Source of the DNA: Candidatus Protochlamydia phocaeensis | Lineage (GTDB): Bacteria; Chlamydiota; Chlamydiia; Chlamydiales; Parachlamydiaceae | Direction of reading: 5' to 3' | DNA: 64,000 nt | Assembly (NCBI RefSeq): GCF_001545115.1 | Contig: NZ_FCNU01000002.1 | Location: 1 to 64,000 of the forward strand | In this document: positions 27,520-35,485 of the stretch, piece after piece | Position numbering within the stretch: the first letter of the stretch is position 1 | Layout: the number at the start of each line of letters is the position of its first letter | Notes under the pieces: model-generated | Told to the model about the DNA's origin: nothing | The model's input: only the letters and a program-made list of their open reading frames with translations | Databases searched by the model: none | Position numbers and translations under genes: made by a program

Positions 27520-27882
27520 ACGCTTATTTGCTTAATTAAGCTAAAAGCGCTGGCTAATATAGATGGCAAAAGAAAATTAAGAGCAAGCCAGCTAGGTTTC
27601 AATCTACCCGCTTGTTTTATTGGGCACTTTAATAATGGCTTTTGAAGGACAAAGGAATTAAAATTAAAATTCATTTGTTGACAAAAAGCTTTCATCTTTC
27701 TTATCTTCCCTTTCTAAGACTTTAAAAAAAGTCCTACTTAACTCTTTGCTATATCGAATCAGCTTAGTAAAAAAAATGGAACGGAATTCTTTAGTTCGCT
27801 GAACAAACGAAACTAAAGGATAAAGAGCTAAGCGACTAAAATTAAGACGATCAAAATTATTTCTAACATTATAGGAGAACCT
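27520..27882. other. Intergenic region with hairpins and a candidate promoter
   Basis: 363 bases. Just after tamB a hairpin CGCTT...GCTTAATTAAGC...AAGCG (about 27521-27549) lacks a T-tract. TTGACA at 27678-27683 is followed after 18 bases by TATCTT (27702-27707), a plausible promoter for the next gene. In the resulting leader, CTTTAGTT (27789-27796) pairs with AACTAAAG (27811-27818), some 65 bases before the start codon. Confidence 0.35.
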
Positions 27883-28290
27883 ATGTTTGGACTTACTCGC
27901 AATACATTTAGAATTGACACAGCTATACCCGCTCTTCAGACTGCAGCTGTTATAGCAGCAAATAGCGCCATTACCTTAGTTGGAAAGCTCAACCAATACG
28001 CTGTTAGCCTTCAGTCAGCAGCTCTTGTTGGTGGTGTAGCTTCTCTGGTATCCGCTGTTGCACAAAACTTTTTCAAGAATACTATCTTACGCTATTTGTC
28101 TATCGCCGTTGGAGCATTAGCCGGGTACGCTGCTCACCGTTTCTTCTTCCCTTCTGTTTCTCTCGATCCAAGAGTAGCTGCTGCTACAGCGGGTGTTCTA
28201 TTTGTTGTCAGACTGGCTTCTAATCATTTTCCTTATCCAAGAGAGCGAGTTGCTGTAGCTGTTGCTCCAACCTCCTCTACAACAACCTAA
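27883..28290 (+). CDS. Small hydrophobic hypothetical protein
   Basis: Not recognised. 135 residues; ATG 27883 follows TAGGAG. Composition is Ala/Val/Leu-rich with Gly. Hydrophobic stretches lie near residues 18-32, 44-62 (AALVGGVASLVSAVA), 70-88 (YLSIAVGALAGYAAHRFFF) and 95-110 (AAATAGVLFVVRLA), so it may be a small multi-helix membrane protein. The C-terminus is polar (APTSSTTT). Codon use is more Ala/Val and GCT-rich than its neighbours, as often seen in highly expressed genes. It stands alone, with its own putative promoter and a large palindrome 30 bases downstream. Confidence 0.75.
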   Translation: MFGLTRNTFRIDTAIPALQTAAVIAANSAITLVGKLNQYAVSLQSAALVGGVASLVSAVAQNFFKNTILRYLSIAVGALAGYAAHRFFFPSVSLDPRVAAATAGVLFVVRLASNHFPYPRERVAVAVAPTSSTTT

Positions 28291-28319
28291 TCTTATCCAT
28301 TCTCAAAAAGCTTATCAAT

Positions 28320-28353
28320 TCTCAATCACCTTTAAATTTAAAGGTGATTGAGA
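28320..28353. terminator. 34-bp perfect palindrome
   Basis: TCTCAATCACCTTTAAA (28320-28336) followed immediately by its exact reverse complement (28337-28353), without a loop. It lies 30 bases after the stop of the small hydrophobic gene. A bidirectional terminator is possible, but no T-tract follows (ATGTCTTATC). As DNA it would extrude a cruciform with 17-bp arms. Confidence 0.5.
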
Positions 28354-28414
28354 TGTCTTATCTATTGTTCCCAGCTTGACTCTAATAGCAACATCTCCTA
28401 ATATTTGCTTGACA

Positions 28415-28572
28415 AGCTGAATTTGGAGTTTTTTTTGCCCTTTCGACAGCGTTAAAGCCTCACATGAGCAAATGACAAAGCGGTCAATATAAAAAATATG
28501 GACCACCTTGCCATTTTTATCTACAAGGGCTTTCAGATAGTCCAAAGAGTAAAAAAAATCCAAACTCAGGTT
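28415..28572. repeat. Inverted copies of the CCTGAGTTTGGAG repeat
   Basis: AGCTGAATTTGGAGTTTTTT plus GCCCTTTCGA at 28415-28446 resembles the opposite-strand sequence AACCTGAGTTTGGATTTTTT plus TACTCTTTGGA read from 28572 down to 28541. So two inverted copies bound a roughly 158-base segment. The same core occurs on the plus strand at 35081-35111 and 51854-51876. An 89-codon minus-strand frame (28315-28584) covers this segment; since it is made almost wholly of the palindrome and these repeats, I do not call it a gene. Confidence 0.5.
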
Positions 28573-28604
28573 GATAAATTCCAACCATTCCGAGTGCTTT
28601 TTTA

Positions 28605-29411
28605 ATGAATTCCGCTTTTAGTATTTTAGCTGCTATTGGAGATTATATTCTCTTGATCGTGGGTGTGATTGGAGTGACCCTTCGCCGCCCACCCGCTTGG
28701 ATTCTTATCCGCGATCAGCTTTTTGATATTGGCGTTATGTCTCTACCTGTCGTGGCAATTACTGGATTTTCAACAGGAATGGTATTGGCCGCTCAATCTT
28801 TTTTCCAATTATCGGATAAGGGATTAGCCAGCGCAACCGGTCTCATGGTAGCTAAAGCCATGCTCGTTGAATTAGGGCCTGTATTGACAGCTTTTATGGT
28901 CACAGGACGAGTAGGAGCGGCTATGTGCGCTGAATTGGGAACCATGCGCGTCACAGAGCAAATCGACGCCATGCGTTCGATGGCCGTCAATCCCCTTCGC
29001 TATCTCATTGCTCCCCGCTTCATTGCAGGGATTATTATGATGCCGCTTTTAACGGTATTTAGCTCTATTATGGGTATCTTAGGCGGATACATCATTGCTG
29101 TAGGCTTTTATAAAATGGCCCCTAGTGCTTTTCTAGATCCTCTTCCCATTCATATTACCAATTTCGATTTTGTCAGCGGAATGGTAAAAGCCTTTGCTTT
29201 TGGCGCCATTATTGTTACTATTTGCTGCTACAAAGGAATGACGACGAAAGGAGGAGCAGCAGGAGTGGGGCGTTCGACAACAAACAGCGTGGTGATTTGC
29301 TATTCGGTTATTTTAATTGTCAATTTCTTATTAACTCTAGGTCTGAATTCTTCCTATACGTATATTGTTGAATTTATGACCAAATGGATTTACCCCATTG
29401 TTTATTCATGA
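28605..29411 (+). CDS. mlaE: MlaE-type permease of a phospholipid ABC transporter
   Basis: Inner-membrane permease of the Mla/MCE lipid transport system. 268 residues; about five hydrophobic helices. Conserved blocks include LPVVAITGFSTGMVLAAQSF, LVELGPVLTAFMVTGRVGAA, the coupling segment ELGTMRVTEQIDAMRSMAVNP with the EQxDAL-like motif, and the C-terminal GVGRSTTNSVV. ATG 28605 has only a weak ribosome site. Its TGA overlaps the ATG of mlaF (ATGA), so the two are translationally coupled. No mlaB (STAS) or mlaC (periplasmic carrier) is nearby; chlamydiae and plastids often have only the E-F-D core. Confidence 0.95.
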   Translation: MNSAFSILAAIGDYILLIVGVIGVTLRRPPAWILIRDQLFDIGVMSLPVVAITGFSTGMVLAAQSFFQLSDKGLASATGLMVAKAMLVELGPVLTAFMVTGRVGAAMCAELGTMRVTEQIDAMRSMAVNPLRYLIAPRFIAGIIMMPLLTVFSSIMGILGGYIIAVGFYKMAPSAFLDPLPIHITNFDFVSGMVKAFAFGAIIVTICCYKGMTTKGGAAGVGRSTTNSVVICYSVILIVNFLLTLGLNSSYTYIVEFMTKWIYPIVYS

Positions 29412-30178
29412 TTCATGTACATGACGTCTGGAAAAGTTATGGTAAGCTAGAAGTTCTTAAAGGACTGAACTTGGATGTATTAGATGGGGAAACACTCGTC
29501 ATTTTAGGAAAATCGGGAGTCGGTAAAAGCGTTCTCCTGAAGCAAATTATCGGCTTGGAAACACCGGACCGCGGTTATGTGGAAGTAGAAGGCCAACGCA
29601 TTACGGATTCAAATCTGCGCAGAGGTCGAGTCAATATTAAGCCTATGGGAATGCTCTTTCAAGGGGCAGCTTTATTCGACTCCATGAATGTGGGAGAAAA
29701 TACAGCTTTCTACTTGCGTCAGCATTTATCTTTAGCAGAGTCGGAAATTACCGACCGTGTGGCTTACGCTTTGAAAATGGTTGGATTGGAAGGAACTCAA
29801 AATAAAATGCCGTCAGAATTATCGGGCGGGATGCGTAAAAGGGCGGCTTTAGCACGTCTTATTGTCTATCGCCCTCAAATCATTTTATATGATGAGCCGA
29901 CCACAGGTCTAGACCCTGTGACAGCCATGCAGATTAATGACCTTATTAATCAAACCAAGTATGAGCTAAAAGCAACAAGCATCGTGGTGACGCATGACAT
30001 TCGTTCTGCTTTGGAAGTAGGAGACAGATTAGCCTTCCACTCGGATGGAAAAATTACACAAATCGCACCAAAGAGTGAGTTTTTAAAAATCGATGACCCT
30101 CTGCTGCATGATTTCTTTAGCAATGCGATTATTAATAACGAATATGTCGAGCAGCACAGAACGCCTGGAGGATCTTAA
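29408..30178 (+). CDS. mlaF: MlaF-type ATPase of a phospholipid ABC transporter
   Basis: Nucleotide-binding subunit powering MlaE. I choose ATG 29408 (256 residues), overlapping the mlaE stop as ATGA; the upstream in-frame ATG at 29384 would add eight residues without family support. All ABC motifs are present: Walker A GKSGVGKSVLLK near residue 40, the signature LSGGMRKRAALARL near 135, Walker B IILYDEPTTGLDP near 160, and the switch His in VVTHDI. It is followed 5 bases later by the mlaD gene. Its role is lipid transport between the membranes, direction not settled for the family. Confidence 0.96.
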   Translation: MIHVHDVWKSYGKLEVLKGLNLDVLDGETLVILGKSGVGKSVLLKQIIGLETPDRGYVEVEGQRITDSNLRRGRVNIKPMGMLFQGAALFDSMNVGENTAFYLRQHLSLAESEITDRVAYALKMVGLEGTQNKMPSELSGGMRKRAALARLIVYRPQIILYDEPTTGLDPVTAMQINDLINQTKYELKATSIVVTHDIRSALEVGDRLAFHSDGKITQIAPKSEFLKIDDPLLHDFFSNAIINNEYVEQHRTPGGS

Positions 30179-30183
30179 TTAGC

Positions 30184-31479
30184 ATGGCCGCTTCAGTTAA
30201 GAATATCATGATCGGAATTTTCGTCCTTTTAGCCTTGGCAATTATTGTCTTTATGCTCTTATTTTTGCATCCTTCCGTAGGAGATAATGCCAAGACATTG
30301 CGTGTCCGCTTTACCAATATCGATAAAGTGAATGTTGGCACGCGGGTCACTTATGCCGGACGCCCAATGGGAGAAGTGGTCTCTATCCGAGAATTACCGG
30401 ATGCCAGAACGGACCGCATAGCTCATAATGGAGATATCTATGTCTATGAATTAGTTCTCAAAGTGGATTCCGGCGTCAATGTTTATAATACTGACGAAAT
30501 CTCCGTGCGCACTTCTGGTTTACTTGGGGAGAAAAATATTGAGATAGATCCTCAGCCCTTGCATCCAGGCGAGCATTTATATTTAATAAACGATGAAATC
30601 CTCTATGCCATTCCCTCAGCATCCGTTGAAGATACACTCAAGCAGTTCGGAGAACTGTCAAAGAAGTTTGGAAATGTCATGGATGATCTTCACGATGCCA
30701 TGATGACAATCAAAAAAGAAGAAATCATTTCTAAATTGGCTCAAACAGCGCAAAATGTTGTTGAAATCACAGGAGCTTTGAATCAGCCAGATAAGCTGCA
30801 TGAAATCCTGGATAATACCGTCAAGCTTTCAGAGCGTGTCAACCATTCTTGGAATACAGTCGACCTTTCCTTGCAAAACATTTATCATCTGACGGATCGG
30901 GCAAATTATTCCTGGAACTCTGTCGATAATACATTGCAGGAATTTTATAATGCCTCTAAAGAATTTAAGCTAGGCTCTCAAGAATTTCATTCGGCGACCA
31001 TAAATGCCCGCGACTTTGCCGACCAAGCCAAGCAGATCATCGATTATGCGAAACAAGGAAAAGGCACAGTCGGACGCCTATTTGTCGGAGAAGATCTCTA
31101 TTTACGGCTTAAATCCATTTTGCATAAAGGCGAAACAATTTTTAATGACATCAAGCAATTTGGAATTCTCTTTCAGCTTGATAAACGCTGGCAGCGCTTG
31201 CAAGCCCGTCGGATGAGGTTGTTAGAAAAGCTATCGACACCGAGACAATTTGCCCAGCATTTTAATGAAGAAATTGATCAAATCTCAACTTCCCTTTCTA
31301 CCGTCTCTCTGGTATTAAATGAAGCGGAGTGTTATCCATACTCTTTATTGCATAATCCGGATTTCAGCCGACGCTTTGCTGATTTACTCAGACGCGTAGG
31401 AGAAATGGAAGATGCATTAAAGATGTATAATGAACAGGTCGTTGACCAAGAAGAGTATCCGTGCTTGCCCAGCCAGTGA
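30184..31479 (+). CDS. mlaD: MlaD-type MCE-domain lipid-binding protein
   Basis: Periplasmic substrate-binding ring protein anchored to the inner membrane and docked on MlaE/F. 431 residues. N-terminal anchor helix at about 10-30 ([19 protein letters not shown]); MCE domain at about 38-125 ([21 protein letters not shown]...[16 protein letters not shown]); then a long helical region with repeated Asn/Ser/Asp-rich stretches ([18 protein letters not shown] and [18 protein letters not shown], an apparent tandem duplication). The C-terminal helices are charged. A GGAGG lies near the end of mlaF at suitable spacing. The long C-terminal extension exceeds E. coli MlaD (about 180 residues) and resembles chlamydial and plastid TGD2 forms. 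Confidence 0.93.
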   Translation: MAASVKNIMIGIFVLLALAIIVFMLLFLHPSVGDNAKTLRVRFTNIDKVNVGTRVTYAGRPMGEVVSIRELPDARTDRIAHNGDIYVYELVLKVDSGVNVYNTDEISVRTSGLLGEKNIEIDPQPLHPGEHLYLINDEILYAIPSASVEDTLKQFGELSKKFGNVMDDLHDAMMTIKKEEIISKLAQTAQNVVEITGALNQPDKLHEILDNTVKLSERVNHSWNTVDLSLQNIYHLTDRANYSWNSVDNTLQEFYNASKEFKLGSQEFHSATINARDFADQAKQIIDYAKQGKGTVGRLFVGEDLYLRLKSILHKGETIFNDIKQFGILFQLDKRWQRLQARRMRLLEKLSTPRQFAQHFNEEIDQISTSLSTVSLVLNEAECYPYSLLHNPDFSRRFADLLRRVGEMEDALKMYNEQVVDQEEYPCLPSQ

Positions 31480-31537
31480 GAAAACTGCGGTCGAAGCCGC
31501 TCTGAGCAAGAATGTTATTGATAAGAGGAGAAAAGCC

Positions 31538-32107
31538 ATGGAGCATATGCCTTATTCGCAAATTCAAAAGGGAACCTTTCTCATTGCCACCCCCGATATC
31601 GATACAGGCTTCTTCTTTCGAGGCGTCATCTTGATCTGCGAACATAATGCCAATGGTTCGTTCGGTTTGCTAATCAATAAAAGCTTGGATTTGGAACTGC
31701 CTGAAGAGATTATCAATATTAGTCAACTTATCAATCCCCATATAGGAATTCGAGCGGGAGGGCCTGTTCAAACAAATCAAATGATGCTCTTGCATAGCTC
31801 CGATCAAATTGAACAACAAACATTAAAGATTTGCGATGGGGTTTATTTAGGGGGCGATCTCCAATTCTTGCAAGAAGCCATTACAGACCCAAATGGCCCC
31901 TTCGTTCATTTATGCTTTGGCTATGCCGGTTGGGGATCCGGGCAGCTGGAGCGCGAATTTTTAGACGGCCATTGGTTCCTTCATCAAGCCAGCGCCAAGC
32001 ATATTTTTTATACTCCTGCTGAGAAGCTTTGGCAATCCCTTTTACGCGAAATGGGGGGCAAGTACGCCACTTTGTCTATGATTCCAGAAGATTTGTCTTT
32101 AAATTAG
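31538..32107 (+). CDS. algH: YqgE/AlgH family protein (UPF0301)
   Basis: Conserved protein of unsettled function. An open frame begins at 31430 inside mlaD, but ATG 31538 is preferred: AAGAGGAG at 31523-31530 sits 7 bases upstream, and the product (189 residues, family norm about 187) starts where homologues do, with [14 protein letters not shown]. Family marks are [51 protein letters not shown] and [18 protein letters not shown]. It follows mlaD by 58 bases and may share its transcript. No catalytic residues are known for the family, so no activity is claimed. Confidence 0.93.
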   Translation: MEHMPYSQIQKGTFLIATPDIDTGFFFRGVILICEHNANGSFGLLINKSLDLELPEEIINISQLINPHIGIRAGGPVQTNQMMLLHSSDQIEQQTLKICDGVYLGGDLQFLQEAITDPNGPFVHLCFGYAGWGSGQLEREFLDGHWFLHQASAKHIFYTPAEKLWQSLLREMGGKYATLSMIPEDLSLN

Positions 32108-32321
32108 GATAAAGAATAAGACGAAGTTTATTAGAAGCTAAATAAATTTTATTCTACTTCTGCGATTTCAACTTCTCAGGTCAAAGAACTTCCCTTTAAT
32201 AAAGTTGGCAATTCGCTCATTGCATGCATGAATAAGGCTGTTCTCGCCTTATATTAATAAATACCTAACTTCATGTGATTATTTATTCAACAAATGGATT
32301 TAAGATCCTTAGGAGGAACGG

Positions 32322-32858
32322 ATGGGAGCTTACATTAATATTAGCGATAGACCCACCCTTATCTATAATTTAAATTGTCTCATCTGCCACGAAGATTTTT
32401 CAGATTCGACCGATCAAAAATGCTATTACTTATCCTGTGGGCATTTATGGCATTCCGATTGCTTGAATAATTGGCTGCAAAGAGCTTCCTCCTGTCCGAT
32501 CTGCTTAAGGCAAATCAAAATCTTACCTTCTTATAAAAGATATTTAAAAGTCGGAATCTTTTCTGTCTGCTTGGTAGGAGGCTCAGGATTGATCTATAAA
32601 AAAACCTGTCATGCATCGAATGAGGGAATAAACATCTCCAACGAAGAGTTTTCTTCTATCAGCTTGTCAAAATGGATTTTAACAGCTCTGGGCGTAGGAT
32701 TTATAAGCGCCAGTCTTTTATTTTTAAAAGACCGTAGCCTATCCAAGGAATTTGCCTTATTGCGCGGGCCTATCCCCTTCATTTTAGTTAAAGACTTAAC
32801 TCCCTCTGCCCCGTCGCATTCAAAAGATTCTGATCGAATGCTTAAGGACACAAATTAA
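32322..32858 (+). CDS. RING-H2 zinc-finger protein with membrane segments; candidate effector E3 ubiquitin ligase
   Basis: 178 residues; ATG 32322 follows TAGGAGG. Residues about 18-67 form a textbook RING-H2 finger: C-x2-C (CLIC), then CGHLWHSDC (Cys, His, His, Cys) and a final CPIC, with the expected Trp in LNNWL. RING-H2 domains recruit E2 enzymes and act as ubiquitin ligases in eukaryotes; bacteria have no ubiquitin of their own. Two hydrophobic segments follow: about 76-93 (VGIFSVCLVGGSGLIY) and 116-134 (WILTALGVGFISASLLFL). A membrane-inserted, host-directed E3 ligase, perhaps in the inclusion membrane, is the natural inference. Secretion signal not visible. Gene stands alone. Confidence 0.85.
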   Translation: MGAYINISDRPTLIYNLNCLICHEDFSDSTDQKCYYLSCGHLWHSDCLNNWLQRASSCPICLRQIKILPSYKRYLKVGIFSVCLVGGSGLIYKKTCHASNEGINISNEEFSSISLSKWILTALGVGFISASLLFLKDRSLSKEFALLRGPIPFILVKDLTPSAPSHSKDSDRMLKDTN

Positions 32859-32881
32859 CAGATCGGATCGGATATGAAAGA

Positions 32882-32909
32882 TAGCCTGAATAACACCTTA
32901 TTCAAGCTA
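32882..32909. terminator. Hairpin between the RING gene and azoR
   Basis: TAGCCTGAATAA (32882-32893) pairs with TTATTCAAGCTA (32898-32909) with one mismatch and a 4-base loop. No clear T-tract on either strand. The position between convergent genes fits a bidirectional terminator. Confidence 0.45.
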
Positions 32910-33037
32910 ATTAAATAAGCATGGGCGAATGATCAAGCATTCAAATAATATCCCCATACACAGAAAATGCTGCCGAATAAACGCCTTTCAAAGAATTACC
33001 TATTTAAGATAGGCCCCCTCATTTTTGGTAAAGTGTA

Positions 33038-33655
33038 TTAAAAATGAGCTGCCATTTCCATCGCTTGCTCTTTCGCTTTTTCCATTACCTCACCTCCGCC
33101 CAGCGTAGGCTCAATCACAATCGAGCGAATATCGGTGAAACCAATAAATTTTAGAATGGTTTCCATATAGCTTTTTTGCAAATCTAAACTTTCTGCACCG
33201 GTTCCGGATCCATAGGCTCCGCCACGGGCATAAATAAGCACAGCAGGTTTATTGACAACCAATCCCTTATATCCTTCCGTAGGAGAAAAAGTAAAGGTAT
33301 AGGAAGGCTGGACAATGACGTCGATATAGTGCTTCAGCTTATAGGGAATGCTAAAATTCCACATGGGAATAGAAAACACATATTTGTCAGCATTCTTGAA
33401 TTCTGCAATAGTCTGCTCCACCGTCCTCCACGCTTTGCGTTGCGCTTCAGTATGGGATTGACCATGCATAATGGCATACTTGGAATCAATGATATCTCCG
33501 TCAAAAGTAGGAATATCCTTATGCCATAAGTCAAGGGTAATCACCTCATCATCTGCATGGGTTTTCTTATATTGATTTAAAAAAGTCTGACTTACTTCAA
33601 TAGAAGCAGATCGTTTCTTTCTCGGCGATGATTCAATGTATAGCAAACGGCTCAT
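33038..33655 (-). CDS. azoR: FMN-dependent NADH:quinone oxidoreductase/azoreductase
   Basis: Flavodoxin-fold enzyme that reduces quinones and azo dyes by two electrons, probably protecting against quinone or thiol stress. 205 residues, family norm. FMN phosphate-binding segment SSPRKKRSASIEV at about 9-21; IPMWNFSIPYKLKHYIDVI near 95-115 and the YARGGAYGSG turn near 143 are characteristic. The C-terminal segment is GFTDIRSIVIEPT. It is transcribed alone, convergent with the RING gene. Confidence 0.93.
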   Translation of the reverse strand: MSRLLYIESSPRKKRSASIEVSQTFLNQYKKTHADDEVITLDLWHKDIPTFDGDIIDSKYAIMHGQSHTEAQRKAWRTVEQTIAEFKNADKYVFSIPMWNFSIPYKLKHYIDVIVQPSYTFTFSPTEGYKGLVVNKPAVLIYARGGAYGSGTGAESLDLQKSYMETILKFIGFTDIRSIVIEPTLGGGEVMEKAKEQAMEMAAHF

Positions 33656-33798
33656 TGTCGAATTCTCCAGCTAAATTTTCTTGCTTTTTAGCAATTCAGC
33701 AATTTGCTTGTCAAACAAATTAAAATTTCATTTATAAGCCTAGTTTTAATAAATCTAGATAGATGATGAGCCTGGTTAATTGACTGATGGAATTTAAG

Positions 33799-33850
33799 AG
33801 GTGTATCAAAACCGCTAATGACCTAGATTCGAGCTTTTTTCTCTAGGGAG
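33799..33850. repeat. Dispersed repeat, left-arm copy
   Basis: AGGTGTATCAAAACCGCTAA then TGACCTAGATTCGAGC and TTTTTTCTCTAGGG; closely similar to the copy at 51617 (AGGTGTATTAAATCCGCTAA). It lies upstream of azoR. Confidence 0.6.
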
Positions 33851-33863
33851 GAATACGAAATAA

Positions 33864-34016
33864 CAGGCAATAGTTACTCCCTATTGTCCGCTATTCCTAT
33901 TGCCTGGGAAGAAAGTAACCGCACCGCAATGAATGGGGTTGAGTAGCCTGAGTGTTACCTATTCATTCACGTAACAAGAAGTGCCTGTATGAGGCAATTA
34001 GCGAAGGGAAGCTACG
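33864..34016. ncRNA. Stem-loop-rich intergenic segment, possible structured RNA or group II intron remnant
   Basis: CAGGCAATAG (33864-33873) pairs with CTATTGCCTG (33897-33906). AATGAAT (33928-33934) with ATTCATT (33961-33967). GTTAC (33954-33958) with GTAAC (33971-33975), which crosses the previous helix and so is an alternative or a pseudoknot. GCCT with AGGC (33983-33995). TAGC with GCTA (33999-34014). It is less AT-rich than the surrounding spacer. The final part (GTATGAGGC...GGGAAGCTACG) reminds me of group II intron sequence, but no maturase is nearby. Strand undetermined. Confidence 0.35.
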
Positions 34017-34019
34017 TCT

Positions 34020-34703
34020 CTAAACGCGAACAAGGCCGGGCTTACAATTAATCATGCCATCTGAAGCATATTTATTCGAAGAGCGCGTTCTCAGTTTAAT
34101 TTGAGAGGTTAACCGTGCAGGATCGCTCGATCTTTTTCCTGAGCAGCTCTTTTCCGTATAAAGCATCGCATCCTTATAATAAGGCGTTTCTTTCAGATTA
34201 ATCGCCCATTTCATTTTTTTAAAAATCTGAACGGGATTTAAATCATTCAAGACAATGTTTGTTTCTTTGATGCTATGCTCCTCTTCAACAAAAACATACT
34301 CTAAGTCCGTTTGAATATTTTTCTGCCTTAGCAAGGCAGCCAAGGGGTGTTCGGCTTGCTCCTCTTTCATGACGATCTTTTTGATCATCATGACCAATCG
34401 AATAGGAAAAGTAAGGGCATCTAAAAAAACGGCGCCTAAAAGCGCAAGAACTCGATTTGTCACTGAATTAATTTTCCAAGCACTTACAGTAGTGGGACAA
34501 CATAGATCTGAAAGATGATTAAGGCGAATCGGAGTCATAGAGGCAGATAAAAAACCATAGACCATTTTAGTTTTATTAATCGCTCCTTGAAAAGAAAGAA
34601 AAGAAGGATCTTGTTCATCGATAGACAAGATGAGTTGATGGTTTTTATTATATAAGTCAATTTGCTTAAATTGATTGTCAGCCTGAATGGGATATGTCAT
34701 AAA
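34020..34703 (-). CDS. Hypothetical protein, intact member of a tandem pair
   Basis: Not recognised. A frame is open from a TTG at 34835, but that start lies inside the tail of the broken paralogue upstream and its first 44 codons look like spacer. ATG 34703 (MTYPIQADNQ) is preferred, giving 227 residues and beginning close to where similarity to the paralogue begins. Alignable segments are NHQLILSIDEQD, INKTKMVYGFLSASMTPI and the last residues MINCKPGLVRV. A hydrophobic segment lies near residues 98-120 (VLALLGAVFLDALTFPIRLVM). The rest is charged. Function unknown. Confidence 0.6.
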   Translation of the reverse strand, partial: FMTYPIQADNQFKQIDLYNKNHQLILSIDEQDPSFLSFQGAINKTKMVYGFLSASMTPIRLNHLSDLCCPTTVSAWKINSVTNRVLALLGAVFLDALTFPIRLVMMIKKIVMKEEQAEHPLAALLRQKNIQTDLEYVFVEEEHSIKETNIVLNDLNPVQIFKKMKWAINLKETPYYKDAMLYTEKSCSGKRSSDPARLTSQIKLRTRSSNKYASDGMINCKPGLVRV

Positions 34704-34807
34704 CTTCACATTAAATAAGTTGTAAATTAGATAATTACAATTTGTTATAAATAAATAAGAAAAAGAAAACAACAAAAAAAGAAAGCTCAAGGCTGTTAAA
34801 TACCCTC

Positions 34808-35290
34808 TCAAATGCCAATCAGCCCTGGCTTGCAATTAATCATTTTTTCGAGGAATGCGTTTATTCCCTGGATGTTGCTCTAAAGGCAGAAGGATTTGGG
34901 ACGGAAAGATTGGCCGCAACTCCTAAATGACAAATGCCTTTGACATAGACAGTGGAATTTTCAGGATAAGACATCTCTTTTAAATTTAATTGCCTTTTTT
35001 TCCTTTTCAAAAGGAATATCGACTGCACGATAAGAATTCAACCCACTTCCATATGTGAGCGTCTACTTTATCCTTTTAACAACCTGAGTGTGGAGTTTTT
35101 TTGCCCTTTGGATCGGCGTGAAAGCTCTTGCAGATGGAAAATGGCTAATTTTGATAGGTTTGATCGCAACGGAAAAAAGACCAGGTATCGCTTTCGTTTT
35201 ATTAGTCGCCTTTATGAAAGCGGAATAAGCAGAATCTTGATCAGTGATAGAGTTGATCAAATGATGGTCTGTAGCCTATAAATCCACACA
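34808..35290 (-). pseudogene. Decayed upstream paralogue of the 34020-34703 gene
   Basis: In several frames this stretch still encodes pieces matching the downstream gene: SITDQDSAYSAFIKATNKTK and GLFSVAIKPIKISHF (35063-35260) against SIDEQDPSFLSFQGAINKTK and GFLSASMTPIRLNHL; NLKEMSYPENSTVYVKG against NLKETPYYKDAMLYTEK; and a final MINCKPGLIGI against MINCKPGLVRV, ending at a TGA at 34808-34810. Stops and frame changes separate the pieces. It is a tandem duplication whose upstream copy has died. A copy of the CCTGAG repeat (35081-35111) lies within it. Confidence 0.7.
35081..35111. repeat. CCTGAGTTTGGAG dispersed repeat copy
   Basis: AACCTGAGTGTGGAGTTTTT followed by TTGCCCTTTGG; nearly the same as the copies at 28415-28446, 28541-28572 (inverted) and 51854-51876. 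Confidence 0.55.
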
Positions 35291-35444
35291 TCCCTTTGCT
35301 TTAAAAAACAGCTATCTGTGCTAAGGAGATTAGCCACAAATCCCTCTATTAGGATTAAAGCTTCTTATTTGCTTTATTATAAGAGGAAAATGACGATCTC
35401 GAAAATATTTAATTAAAAAGGAATATATTTGATAAAACAGAAAA

Positions 35445-35471
35445 GGTACAAAATCGCGTTGATTTTGTACC
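35445..35471 (-). terminator. Terminator of the rplM-rpsI operon
   Basis: An 11-bp perfect stem (GGTACAAAATC with GATTTTGTACC, 5-base loop), followed on the minus strand by TTTTCTGTTTT. It begins 14 bases after the rpsI stop. Confidence 0.85.
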
Positions 35472-35485
35472 CTGAAAAGAAAAGA

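Noticed and set aside
28315-28584. 89-codon minus-strand open frame before mlaE
   Set aside because: It is built from the 34-bp palindrome and two inverted copies of a short repeat; the apparent similarity of KKLQIQLVKQ to KKLHTQVVKR near 35081 is explained by that DNA repeat.
34704-34835. N-terminal extension with a membrane helix for the hypothetical gene at 34020
   Set aside because: It begins with TTG inside the tail of a dead paralogue, and the hydrophobic stretch is AT-rich spacer read as codons; ATG 34703 fits the paralogue better.
34836-35310. Separate small gene at 35063-35260
   Set aside because: Its translation aligns with the middle of the neighbouring intact protein, and matching pieces continue in other frames, so it is a pseudogene fragment.
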